DNA of 21,450 nt from Cymbomonas tetramitiformis (taxonomy: Eukaryota; Chlorophyta; Pyramimonadophyceae; Pyramimonadales; Pyramimonadaceae), in the NCBI GenBank assembly GCA_001247695.2, contig LGRX02030447.1, forward strand, positions 1 to 21,450, read 5' to 3'. Position 1 is the first letter of the stretch. Every line of letters starts with the position of its first letter. The notes beneath the pieces were generated by a model, which made no database searches, was not told the origin of the DNA, and worked only from the letters and a program-made list of their open reading frames with translations. Shown piece by piece: positions 8,591 through 16,242 of this stretch. Both the position numbers and the translations under genes were made by a program.

Positions 8591-11500
8591 ATGGGTAACC
8601 GCCCCTGGGCAAGGAGTACAGCCTTCGCCCTTAACCGGGGGAATATCCAGAAAGAGCCTCCGCCACCCCCCAACCCTCTGGCCGCTCGAGGGTACGGATT
8701 CACCTGGTCTGCCGATCAGAGGCGACAACGCCATCTCGACAGAACCAGAACCCTACGGGATGAACCCTCGTTGACCAGTACCGCTGTTTACACAGCGAAC
8801 CTTTCCACTGAGCGGGGCCGGCGAGAACATCACTTGGTGTCCCGGCGCCATCAGCGGTCGCCACGAAGGTCACCCACTTCGTCGCCTGAGCGCTCCAAGC
8901 CTCCCGTTATGTTCAGTGTAGATCGCTCCCTTGGAACTGGTGATCGCCGTCGGGCTCCACAACGCGAGCATGGCGAAACGCCCCGCGTTGGCCCCACAGA
9001 CCCTAACCCTAACCCTAACCCTAACCCTAACCCTAACCCTAACCCTGAGGCATCAGTACTGGCAGCACTGGATGAGGATGATGGTCAGGAAGAGGAGACC
9101 CAGTGGACCTTCAACCCACTCAACACCCCCTGGCGGAAAACTCCTCGACCGCGGGTACCGAGAAAAGCTCCGGTGGAGCGTATGCGAGCCTTGAGGCAGC
9201 GGATTCAGGATGTAACGCTACCCGCGGTTTCACACCCTCTGGACGACAGTGGGGAGGAAGGGGGTGGAACTTCAAAAACTGGCCCAGCTTCAGAACCTCC
9301 ACCTTTTAAACTTCGACCTGAGGTGTTTCCTTCGACGTCTCGACCAGCAGCGTGTCCAGCCTTGGCAGAGAGGGCGTCCTCAAGCGCAGAGCGCACTACG
9401 AGTGCAGCGCGCAAGCGCACTGGAAAACCTCGCAGCAGAACTCCGAAGACTGTACGAGACCGACTGCAGCATGAGGCAGAGGTTACGAGGCTGGGAGATG
9501 AACCACCAGGACTTCGAGCAGAGTCACTGGCGGATCGCACGCGTGCTTGGAGAGAGATGACGCACCCGGAGCACATGGCCGCGGCAGCGCTGGTAAAGGA
9601 GAATGAGAAATGGAGAGATGCATGGGTACCAGAAGGGTGGCGCAGATATCGCCGCCGCTGGTACAGATGGCATGGGAAGGTCACCCCTGACCTAACGATA
9701 ACCGAAGGAGCAGTTCAGCTATCTCTGGAGACCGAGTGCGGTACTATCCCAGGTTCTGGTGGAGATGTAGGAATTCCAGACGCATGGTGCAGTCTATACA
9801 GGGTGCACCAATGGAACCAGCGAGAAAGGGAAGCTGCGGAGGAGGCTGCTCACCTGGCTCTACCCTCAACAGCAAGTGGTGATTCACTCTCCCTGGACTC
9901 AGCGGAACCATCAGATGCGAATCCAGCGACAACTCTGGATTTGACCTTATCTCCATCCAGTTCTCAGCCCGCAACTTCTGGGGACATTTCTGACCTCGAG
10001 GACTCCCAGCGGTCGCTCAACTTCACGCAGCAGTTGATGGAGCGACAGCCGGCCGCCGCCAGATCGGAGAACAATCCAAGTGTGCTGACAACGGTGACAG
10101 AAGGAGTGGAGCCGACTCCCCTGAAAACCATCCAGGAGGAAACCCACCTGGAACTGCTACTGACCATTCAGAAACAGCAACGCCATCGTCTGCGGCCGAT
10201 CCTGGAAGGTAATGAAGCAGTGGCAGCACCAGCGAACGTCACCAACGCCCAGGCGGCACCGCGGGAAGAAGAAACCCCCTCGTTCACTCAAAAGTCCGAA
10301 CCAGAAGATAGCGCTGGGGAGGAAGAGGAGGAGAAGATGTCCATCCAACCTCTTCGCTCTTACCCTCTGGAAAGCCGCACGCAGAGCCGCGCCAGACGAC
10401 GCGCTCAGGGACAAGAGCGACGCGCTAAGGAGCGGCAGCTACAAGCAGATCGCGACCTGGAAGGTGGATGGTACTTTGGTCCGGATCCTCGTTCGCAGCC
10501 TGCACCACCGCGCACAAGACCTATCCGGTCTAAGCAGCGCGTACCTTTGCATCACCCAGTGCGAGCAGCCATCTGTGCACATCTGCGACGCGATGGTCAA
10601 GTAATGTGGAACCAGGACAGTCAGCTGACTGCGATTCGGGACAAAGAGGGAACGCTGCTATTGGTGTTCTGGGCCTTGCTGAAGGGACAGCGAGTGCGCG
10701 TGCTGGTGGATTCGGGTGCCTCGGATGAATTCATCTCCAGTGAGTGCGTCAAGAGATTGAACCTCACAGTTCGCGCTAATGGGATGCCGCTGAACGTTAC
10801 CCTCGCGGATGGGTCAGTGCAGACCTCTGCGCAAGTCGCTTACGGCAAGCTGACCGCCGAGACTTCAGAGGGGACTTACTCCGAGGTCATCAAGATGCGA
10901 GTACTTCCTCTGGGCATCAAAGTGGACATTGTACTCGGAGGAAGGTGGTTGAGACACCTCTCGCCGGTCACGCTGGACTATGATGGGTGGGGATCAGTCA
11001 AGTTTCGCCAGCATGGCAAATCCGTGCGGATACGGGGATGTTCGCCAGGGCGTAGCTCTACACGCAAAGGCGAGAGAACCGCGATGGCTCTGGAACCGAT
11101 GGTAATGTTATCAGCGGCTCAAGCGACCAAGGAGATCAAAGCCTATCGGCGCAGATATGCGGGAATGGACAGTGCCGCGACACCCCACGACATCTTAGTG
11201 GCCTATGCGACACCTCTGGTAGGGACTTCGATGTTATCAGCGGTGGCCACCAGCGAGAATTTGGAGGACCCTTCAATCTCCCCCGAGTGGAGAAAGAAGT
11301 TTCAGAAGCTGATCGAGTCCTTTTTACCTCGAGTAATTCGCGAAGCGCTGCCCAACTTTGACGCCCTGCGAAAAGATGAAGTGGCCCACGTGAGACTGCA
11401 AGAGGGATGGAATGGCATCGCGCCCGCTAAGAGGCCCTACAAGATGTCCATGGTGGAGCTGACTCAATTGCGAGAACGCCTGGATGAACTCCTGAGCAAG

Positions 11501-12172
11501 GGCTACATCAGACCTTCCTCAAGTCCGTTCGCTGCACCAGTGCTGATGGTTCCCAAGCCTGGGAAACCTGAAGTACTCAGAATGGTCTGCGACTTCCGAG
11601 CCATCAACAGCCTGACCGTCAAGGACAAATATCCACTTCCCGACATTCAGCAGTTGTTCGACTCCATGCATGGGGCCAAGTACTTCTCCTCCTTCGATGC
11701 AGTCGATGGGTTTTGGCAGATGGCTATGGCGTCTAAGGATGTGGAAAAGACTGCGTTCACTTCTCCCTATGGCTCGTATGAGTGGTTGGTGATGCCCATG
11801 GGGTTGACCAACAGTCCTTCCTGCTATCAGAGACGCATGCAGCGCGCTCTGGGACATCTTCCTTTTGTAAGAATATTCCTGGACGATTGTATCCTCTTCA
11901 GCAACACCTTGGAGGAGCATCTTTCCCATCTCCAGCAATTTCTCGAAGTCTGTGAGAACCAGGGTATCTACCTCAAAGAGTCTAAGTGTCAACTATTGCA
12001 GACCCAGATACGCTTTCTGGGGCACGTGATCTCACGGGAAGGAAGTCAACCTCAACATGACAAGCTGGCCGCCATCAGGGACTGGCCCGCTCTGGAAAAC
12101 GCCACGCATGTGCGCCAATTTTGGGGTTGGCTGGGTACTACCGGCGGTACATGCTGGGCTTCTCTGAAGTAG
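8591..12172 (+). CDS. pol: Pol: N-terminal linker, retropepsin, reverse transcriptase
   Basis: From the ATG at 8591 this frame encodes the front of the Pol polyprotein. Residues 1-650 are a long low-complexity, charged linker of unknown role. It contains a Pro-Asn array encoded by CCCTAA repeats (9001-9046). The aspartic protease has the active site VDSGAS with Asp at residue 707 (codon 10709), followed by a typical flap and the hydrophobic ILGG-like VLGGRWL. The reverse transcriptase begins near YIRPSSSPFAAPV. It carries the first catalytic Asp in FSSFDAVDGFWQ (residue 1036) and the FLDD catalytic box (Asp 1098-1099), followed by the IRFLGHVISREG block. It copies element RNA into cDNA in virus-like particles. 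The frame ends out of register at 12172: a single base appears to be missing at a T/G run near 12118-12122, after which connection/RNase H sequence continues in another frame. Confidence 0.93.
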   Translation: MGNRPWARSTAFALNRGNIQKEPPPPPNPLAARGYGFTWSADQRRQRHLDRTRTLRDEPSLTSTAVYTANLSTERGRREHHLVSRRHQRSPRRSPTSSPERSKPPVMFSVDRSLGTGDRRRAPQREHGETPRVGPTDPNPNPNPNPNPNPNPEASVLAALDEDDGQEEETQWTFNPLNTPWRKTPRPRVPRKAPVERMRALRQRIQDVTLPAVSHPLDDSGEEGGGTSKTGPASEPPPFKLRPEVFPSTSRPAACPALAERASSSAERTTSAARKRTGKPRSRTPKTVRDRLQHEAEVTRLGDEPPGLRAESLADRTRAWREMTHPEHMAAAALVKENEKWRDAWVPEGWRRYRRRWYRWHGKVTPDLTITEGAVQLSLETECGTIPGSGGDVGIPDAWCSLYRVHQWNQREREAAEEAAHLALPSTASGDSLSLDSAEPSDANPATTLDLTLSPSSSQPATSGDISDLEDSQRSLNFTQQLMERQPAAARSENNPSVLTTVTEGVEPTPLKTIQEETHLELLLTIQKQQRHRLRPILEGNEAVAAPANVTNAQAAPREEETPSFTQKSEPEDSAGEEEEEKMSIQPLRSYPLESRTQSRARRRAQGQERRAKERQLQADRDLEGGWYFGPDPRSQPAPPRTRPIRSKQRVPLHHPVRAAICAHLRRDGQVMWNQDSQLTAIRDKEGTLLLVFWALLKGQRVRVLVDSGASDEFISSECVKRLNLTVRANGMPLNVTLADGSVQTSAQVAYGKLTAETSEGTYSEVIKMRVLPLGIKVDIVLGGRWLRHLSPVTLDYDGWGSVKFRQHGKSVRIRGCSPGRSSTRKGERTAMALEPMVMLSAAQATKEIKAYRRRYAGMDSAATPHDILVAYATPLVGTSMLSAVATSENLEDPSISPEWRKKFQKLIESFLPRVIREALPNFDALRKDEVAHVRLQEGWNGIAPAKRPYKMSMVELTQLRERLDELLSKGYIRPSSSPFAAPVLMVPKPGKPEVLRMVCDFRAINSLTVKDKYPLPDIQQLFDSMHGAKYFSSFDAVDGFWQMAMASKDVEKTAFTSPYGSYEWLVMPMGLTNSPSCYQRRMQRALGHLPFVRIFLDDCILFSNTLEEHLSHLQQFLEVCENQGIYLKESKCQLLQTQIRFLGHVISREGSQPQHDKLAAIRDWPALENATHVRQFWGWLGTTGGTCWASLK
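9001..9046 (+). repeat. Telomere-like (CCCTAA)7 array inside pol
   Basis: Seven CCCTAA units plus CCCT encode a Pro-Asn array within the Pol linker. The second copy of this region (18765-18792) has only four units. The unit equals the TTAGGG telomere repeat, but here it is translated and flanked by conserved coding sequence. Confidence 0.9.
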
Positions 12173-13104
12173 CACAACCCTTGACTCAGCTCACCAAAGG
12201 GGATGTCGCTTGGCTATGGGGACCCATGCAGCGTTGGGCCTTCGAGGAGATTAAGAAGGCGCTATGTTCTTCACCCACTCTGGCGCTACCCGATATGAGA
12301 GCGGCGGCCGAAGGACGGCATCCTTTCGTGGTACAAACTGACGCCAGTGGAGTGGCGCTGGGGGGAGTACTGATGCAAGACGTAGGAAATGGATTGCAAC
12401 CTATCGCCTTTGAGAGCAGACAGTTTAATGGAGCCGAGCAGAACTACCATGCCGGCGAAAGAGAACTCTGCGCTCTCCATCACTGCACTACGCAAACTTG
12501 GCGACACTACCTCATTTGGACTGAGTTCCAATTGCAGGGTGACCACAAGCCCCTAGTCTCGTTAATGGCACCCGGACAACCTCTCAGCCGACGCCAAGCC
12601 CGATGGTACATGGATCTAGTGGAGGTAGGGGTACCCGAGATGGAATACATCCCTGGGGCGCTACTCTGGGTTCCTGACGCTCTGTCCAGGCGACCCGACT
12701 ACAAGGAAATTTCCGCGAGAGAAGGACTGGTAGAAGCTGGCTTTGTGCATCCGGTTACTGGGAAACCGCAGCGACCTCCCTCGGCCGCAGACACTGCCAG
12801 CAAGTTTCGACCTGCAGCTGGTAAAGAATCCCGCCAAGGACGCGCGCCCCTGGGAGTGGTAGATCCCAACAAGTTGAAGGAGCGCAAGTCCAACAGCGCC
12901 AAGACCAAAGATCCTGAACCAGTCCTCGCGTACAGTGGGACTCTCACCTGGACTAGTGGGACTCTCCCCTCAACTCTGGATGGACGCCTTACATACCCTG
13001 CAGCTGGCCGAAACTGGGTACGAGAAATCAACCCTGGCAGTTCAGACGCGCTCTGGCAAACTGACAGCATCCTCGCCCCCTTCTCCCAGGAAGACCCCTG
13101 TTGA
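12121..13104 (+). CDS. pol: Pol: connection and RNase H domain
   Basis: This frame resumes Pol directly after the 12118-12122 break, beginning with the typical end-of-RT words GLAGYYRRYM and a connection with PLTQLTKG. RNase H shows the catalytic pattern: TDAS with Asp at residue 74 of this frame, GERELCAL with the acidic pair at 113/115, and GDHKPL with Asp 141. It closes with the usual ALLWVPDALSRRPDY. RNase H degrades the RNA strand during reverse transcription. After about 12850 the sequence is a low-complexity linker, and the true frame passes to the next one somewhere in 12860-13000. The last 30 or so codons before the stop at 13104 are therefore probably out of frame. Confidence 0.9.
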   Translation: MGLAGYYRRYMLGFSEVAQPLTQLTKGDVAWLWGPMQRWAFEEIKKALCSSPTLALPDMRAAAEGRHPFVVQTDASGVALGGVLMQDVGNGLQPIAFESRQFNGAEQNYHAGERELCALHHCTTQTWRHYLIWTEFQLQGDHKPLVSLMAPGQPLSRRQARWYMDLVEVGVPEMEYIPGALLWVPDALSRRPDYKEISAREGLVEAGFVHPVTGKPQRPPSAADTASKFRPAAGKESRQGRAPLGVVDPNKLKERKSNSAKTKDPEPVLAYSGTLTWTSGTLPSTLDGRLTYPAAGRNWVREINPGSSDALWQTDSILAPFSQEDPC

Positions 13105-13630
13105 TTTCTCAGCAACGCCGAAGTGCAGCGAGGCTTCAACCAGACTCCTGGAGCCCAGCGATCGACAGGACTGGAAGTTCCGGGCGGACATGTTCGACTT
13201 CTTGAGTCAAGAATATGGACCTTTCGAGGTGGACGCCTGTTGCGACTTGGGAGGAAAGAATCGTCAGGTCAACCGCTACTGGACGGACTGCTTGAAGGAA
13301 AACTGGCGAGGGTTGAACGTCTGGTGCAATCCTCCCTTCTCCTCCAACCATTTGACCATCGAGGCCGTACTGAGGAAGTATGTGGAAGAATGGCGTCTGG
13401 ACCCTGAGAATACTTCAGCTCTCTTCGTCCTTCCTGACTTTCAGTCTCGCATGCCACAGTGGCGGCAGTTGTTCAGATCTGCGGGAATGAGAGTGGAGTA
13501 CATTATTCCTACCCATGACGCTCAAGGAGAACCTGTGCAGATGTTCGCCGCCCCGGATGAAGCCCTTCTGGATCTGCCTTGGCCCCTGCTAGTGGTGTAC
13601 GCCCCTCCAGCTCGACAGCGTGTCAAGCGG
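12935..13630 (+). CDS. pol: Pol: Dam-like DNA N6-adenine methyltransferase domain
   Basis: Between RNase H and integrase lies a domain with the layout of the phage-type Dam family. It starts with DWKFRADMFDFLSQEYGPFEVDACCD, in which the D-A-C-C-D word corresponds to the family's 'fdlDaaA' strand. Next come a Tyr/Trp region and VWCNPPFSS, where N-P-P-F (codons 13328-13339) matches the catalytic [DNS]PP[YFW] motif. Then come ALFVLPDFQSRMPQWRQLF and a final LLVVYAPP strand. The family transfers methyl from S-adenosylmethionine to adenine N6. A related MT domain is known in DIRS-like retroelements, also downstream of RNase H, and similar ones occur in some algal LTR elements (from memory). The catalytic motif is intact, so activity is possible. 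The boundaries 13170-13600 are approximate, and the start codon is arbitrary because this lies inside a polyprotein. Confidence 0.78.
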
Positions 13631-14760
13631 GAAAGGAAAACGAGTTCCCCCCCTCCTATCGTGCGTACTGGAGAAGCGGCCAGCGTTCGAGACCTGCATC
13701 AGCAGATATCAGGAGGCCAGTTCCTCAAAGCGCTGCAAGCGGAATATGGGCGACCTGGTCCCCTTCAGACTTTAAGGAAGGAAATCCAAGAAGCTCCGCA
13801 TCAACGCACTCGTGACTTCTGCGTAGTGGGAGATGTGTTGTGGAGGGTGAGCGCTGGGCGCTATCAGTTGGTGCTGGGAGAAGATTCACCCCTCCGTGAG
13901 GTAGTGCTGCAAGAGGCGCATGCATCTGTTTCAGCTGGCCACGCGGGCAGGGACAAAACTCTGGAACGAGTACTGCGACGCTTCTGGTGGAAAGGGGCAG
14001 CAGAAGATGTGGGACGCTGGGTTTCATCTTGCACTATCTGTCAAGCGGTGCGACCGAGAAATTCCTACCCGGATGGATTGCTGAACCCCCACACTATTCC
14101 TACGCGACTATGGCAAGTGGTCAGTGTGGACTTTGTTACTGGACTGCCAGTCACGGCGCGGAATCACGATGCCTTTGCTACTTTCACATGTAAGCTCAGC
14201 AAAATGGTTCACATCATCCCGTTGAACTTCCAGGACAGCTCCTCTGAGGTTATCGCTCGAATCTACTTCGACCACATCTGGAAACTACATGGCACCCCTA
14301 TGAAGATTGTCTCTGACCGCGACCCTCGTTTTCAGGATGCTATGTGGAAGGAATTGATGAGACTTATGGGAACTAAAGTGGCCTCCACCTCGCCTTACAA
14401 CCCTCGTTCGGACGGACAAGCTGAACATACCAACCGCGTGGTAGAAGACATGCTAAGGTCCTTCGTAGGCAGCAATCCAGAGGACTGGGATTTGTGGTGT
14501 GCCAACGTAGAGTTCGCCATAAACGATACGCGGAGCGATGTAACCGGCTTTACCCCGTTTGAGTTGGTCTTGGGGCACTCGCCTATGTCGCAACTGGACT
14601 TGTTCCTGCAAGCGGCTGCTGGACAACACTCCAAGCGTAAGGGTGGAGAAGGTACGGCACACGAGATGGCTAGTAAATTCGCGGCTCAACTAGAGGACGC
14701 CCGCACTAAGCTAGAACTGGCACAGCAACGCCAGCGACATCAGTTTGACCAGCGTCACAC
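13631..14760 (+). CDS. pol: Pol: integrase, HHCC zinc finger and DD35E core
   Basis: This is the same open frame as the methyltransferase domain (12935-14905). An N-terminal zinc finger is visible: His in EAHASVSAGH (first His codon 13919), then CTICQ. The catalytic core follows with Asp in VSVDFVTGLP (residue 399 of the frame, codon 14129), Asp in VSDRDPRF (461, codon 14315), and Glu in DGQAEHTNR (497, codon 14423). The last spacing is exactly 35 residues, the retroviral DD35E pattern. The Glu is followed by His rather than the common Arg. The core ends with FELVLGHSP. Integrase inserts cDNA into the genome. Around 14755-14775 the reading frame shifts by one base, and the remaining codons to 14905 in this frame are not native. 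Confidence 0.94.
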
Positions 14761-15272
14761 CGCCAAATCGATCCTTTCAGTTGGGAGACTTGGTCTGGGT
14801 AGATGCCAAGCATCTCACGGAAAATATCATGAACCGCGAATCCTTCAGGAAGCTGGGACCTCGCTGGCACGGGCCCTTACCCATCACCGAGAGGTTCTTC
14901 AGTGACCAGCAGCGAGAGCTACCCGCAATTGACAGAGGTGCTCCGGTGGCTTACCGGCTCAAGTTACCCCCTAAATGGCGTATCCACGATGTTTTTGCGC
15001 AGCATCGCCTCAAGGAATACCGCACTGCGGATGAAGCCTTTGCGCTGCGTCGACAAATACCTACTCCTGCCAAGGTTCTCGTGGATGGACAATCCCAGAC
15101 CCATGTGTCTAAGATTCTGGCTCGAAGAGTGAAACCTATGAAAGGAGGCAAGGAAGTAGAAGAATTTCTGGTTCGCTGGACTGGGTACTCTAATGCTCAT
15201 GACTCCTGGAAGACCCGTGAGTCGTTGAACTACGGGGTGAACTCGAACAGCTCACGGAGTTCGAACAACTGA
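14745..15272 (+). CDS. pol: Pol: GPY/F-like module and chromodomain
   Basis: This frame continues integrase after the break near 14765. SFQLGDLVWVDAKHL and KLGPRWHGPLPI form the GPY/F-type C-terminal module. A chromodomain lies at 15099-15225, with VSKILARR, a beta strand EFLVRWTGYS, and DSWKTRESL. Two aromatic-cage positions (Trp and Tyr of VRWTGY) are present, but the first cage position, Tyr in HP1, appears to be Thr here. Chromodomains of this class guide integration to marked heterochromatin. The stop at 15272 follows a probable one-base deletion near 15230-15240. The other frame continues from there as a charged coiled-coil-like stretch (words ELEQLTEFEQLRL) into the cytosine methyltransferase, so the latter was likely part of the same polyprotein. 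Confidence 0.88.
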   Translation: MTSVTPPNRSFQLGDLVWVDAKHLTENIMNRESFRKLGPRWHGPLPITERFFSDQQRELPAIDRGAPVAYRLKLPPKWRIHDVFAQHRLKEYRTADEAFALRRQIPTPAKVLVDGQSQTHVSKILARRVKPMKGGKEVEEFLVRWTGYSNAHDSWKTRESLNYGVNSNSSRSSNN

Positions 15273-15322
15273 GACTATCACGAGAAGGACAAGCCCGGGA
15301 AAAAGCCTTACAGGAGGTCAGA

Positions 15323-16162
15323 ATGCAGCGGAAGCAAAGGCGGGAACGCGCCGGAGCTCTAACTTTCCTGGACACCTCTGATGAAGGAAAACTCACTTCT
15401 CTGGACAACTGCCTACCTTGGGAACAATACTGTCGCTCCGCTGACGCCTTTGTGACGCATCTAGCTCATCTGGACTCTGGGGTCTCGACACGCGAGTTGC
15501 GACTACTAGTACTTTTCAGTGGTACAGGAAGTGTGGAGAGAAGTTTCATGTCATGTTATCCGAAGAGCACTGTGGTCACCGTCGATCATGATCCTCGCTG
15601 GCAACCTACCTACGCTGAGAAGGTTCAGGACTGGGACTTCAAGCGTTACGCACCTGGTTACTTTGACGTCATCTGGGCTAGTCCACCGTGTACCGAATAC
15701 AGTCAGGCTAAGACCACTGGGGTGCGACAACTGCGACAGGCTGATGCTTGTGTACGCCGAACGCTCCAAATTTTTGACTTTCTCAAACCCCAGCATTGGT
15801 TTATGGAAAATCCGATGGGCAGGTTTCCCTTTGCGCTGCGATTTCGACCCGTAGTTCGCCGGTTACCTACCCCGTTGTATTGCTCTTACTGTATGTATGG
15901 TACTGGCTATCGCAAGCCTACTTGCATCTGGACGCAGTCGCCTCCTCCAGTGGATCTACGGTACTGCACGATGGATACTCCTTGTCTTCACCAACAGACT
16001 CTGGGATCACATCCGGAACCTGCTCAACTGGGACCTCATCCAGGGCAACAAGGAGCGGGAGTTTCCACTGCTGTATACCCTCTGCCCGCTGGATTGCTTC
16101 GTCAACTCTTCGAGCACCTGTTCGATCAGAAAAGCATATCACGCATCCATACGCATGGCTGA
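15323..16162 (+). CDS. C5-cytosine DNA methyltransferase domain at the Pol C-terminus
   Basis: This 279-residue frame (first ATG 15323; open upstream to about 15241) has the full set of C5 methyltransferase motifs. Motif I, LFSGTGSVERSF (64-75), binds S-adenosylmethionine. Motif II is TVDHDPR (86-92). Motif IV, ASPPCTEYS (119-127), carries the catalytic Cys 123. Motif VI, MENP (161-164), has the Glu that activates cytosine. A YGTGYRKPTCIWT segment (192-204) stands where motif VIII and target recognition are expected. Motif X is VYPLPAGLL (251-259). The WASPPCTEYS...ENP...YRKPT pattern resembles short phage- and bacteria-type enzymes more than DNMT1 or DNMT3. The target-recognition region is small. 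The product would methylate cytosine in DNA, possibly element cDNA or the target site. It ends 66 bases before the polypurine tract, so it lies inside the element. All key residues are intact. Confidence 0.9.
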   Translation: MQRKQRRERAGALTFLDTSDEGKLTSLDNCLPWEQYCRSADAFVTHLAHLDSGVSTRELRLLVLFSGTGSVERSFMSCYPKSTVVTVDHDPRWQPTYAEKVQDWDFKRYAPGYFDVIWASPPCTEYSQAKTTGVRQLRQADACVRRTLQIFDFLKPQHWFMENPMGRFPFALRFRPVVRRLPTPLYCSYCMYGTGYRKPTCIWTQSPPPVDLRYCTMDTPCLHQQTLGSHPEPAQLGPHPGQQGAGVSTAVYPLPAGLLRQLFEHLFDQKSISRIHTHG

Positions 16163-16228
16163 TCTGTGTCTGGATCTTAGCTGCTGTACAAATGACTCTG
16201 AGTTATCATCTCTTTGTACTAACAAGCT

Positions 16229-16242
16229 AAGAGGGGAGGAGT
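16229..16242 (+). promoter_or_regulatory. Polypurine tract, plus-strand primer
   Basis: AAGAGGGGAGGAGT directly abuts the TG start of the 3' LTR. A purine run of this kind resists RNase H and primes second-strand synthesis. Its position fixes the LTR left edge at 16243. Confidence 0.88.

Noticed and set aside
9001..9046. True interstitial telomere or chromosome end
   Set aside because: The array is in frame within a conserved coding region and is present in two copies of the same element with different lengths. Slippage in a coding repeat is simpler.
12118..15240. Programmed frameshifts at each Pol break
   Set aside because: The four shifts differ in direction, occur within domains or linkers, and lack slippery motifs. 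Decay or assembly error fits better.
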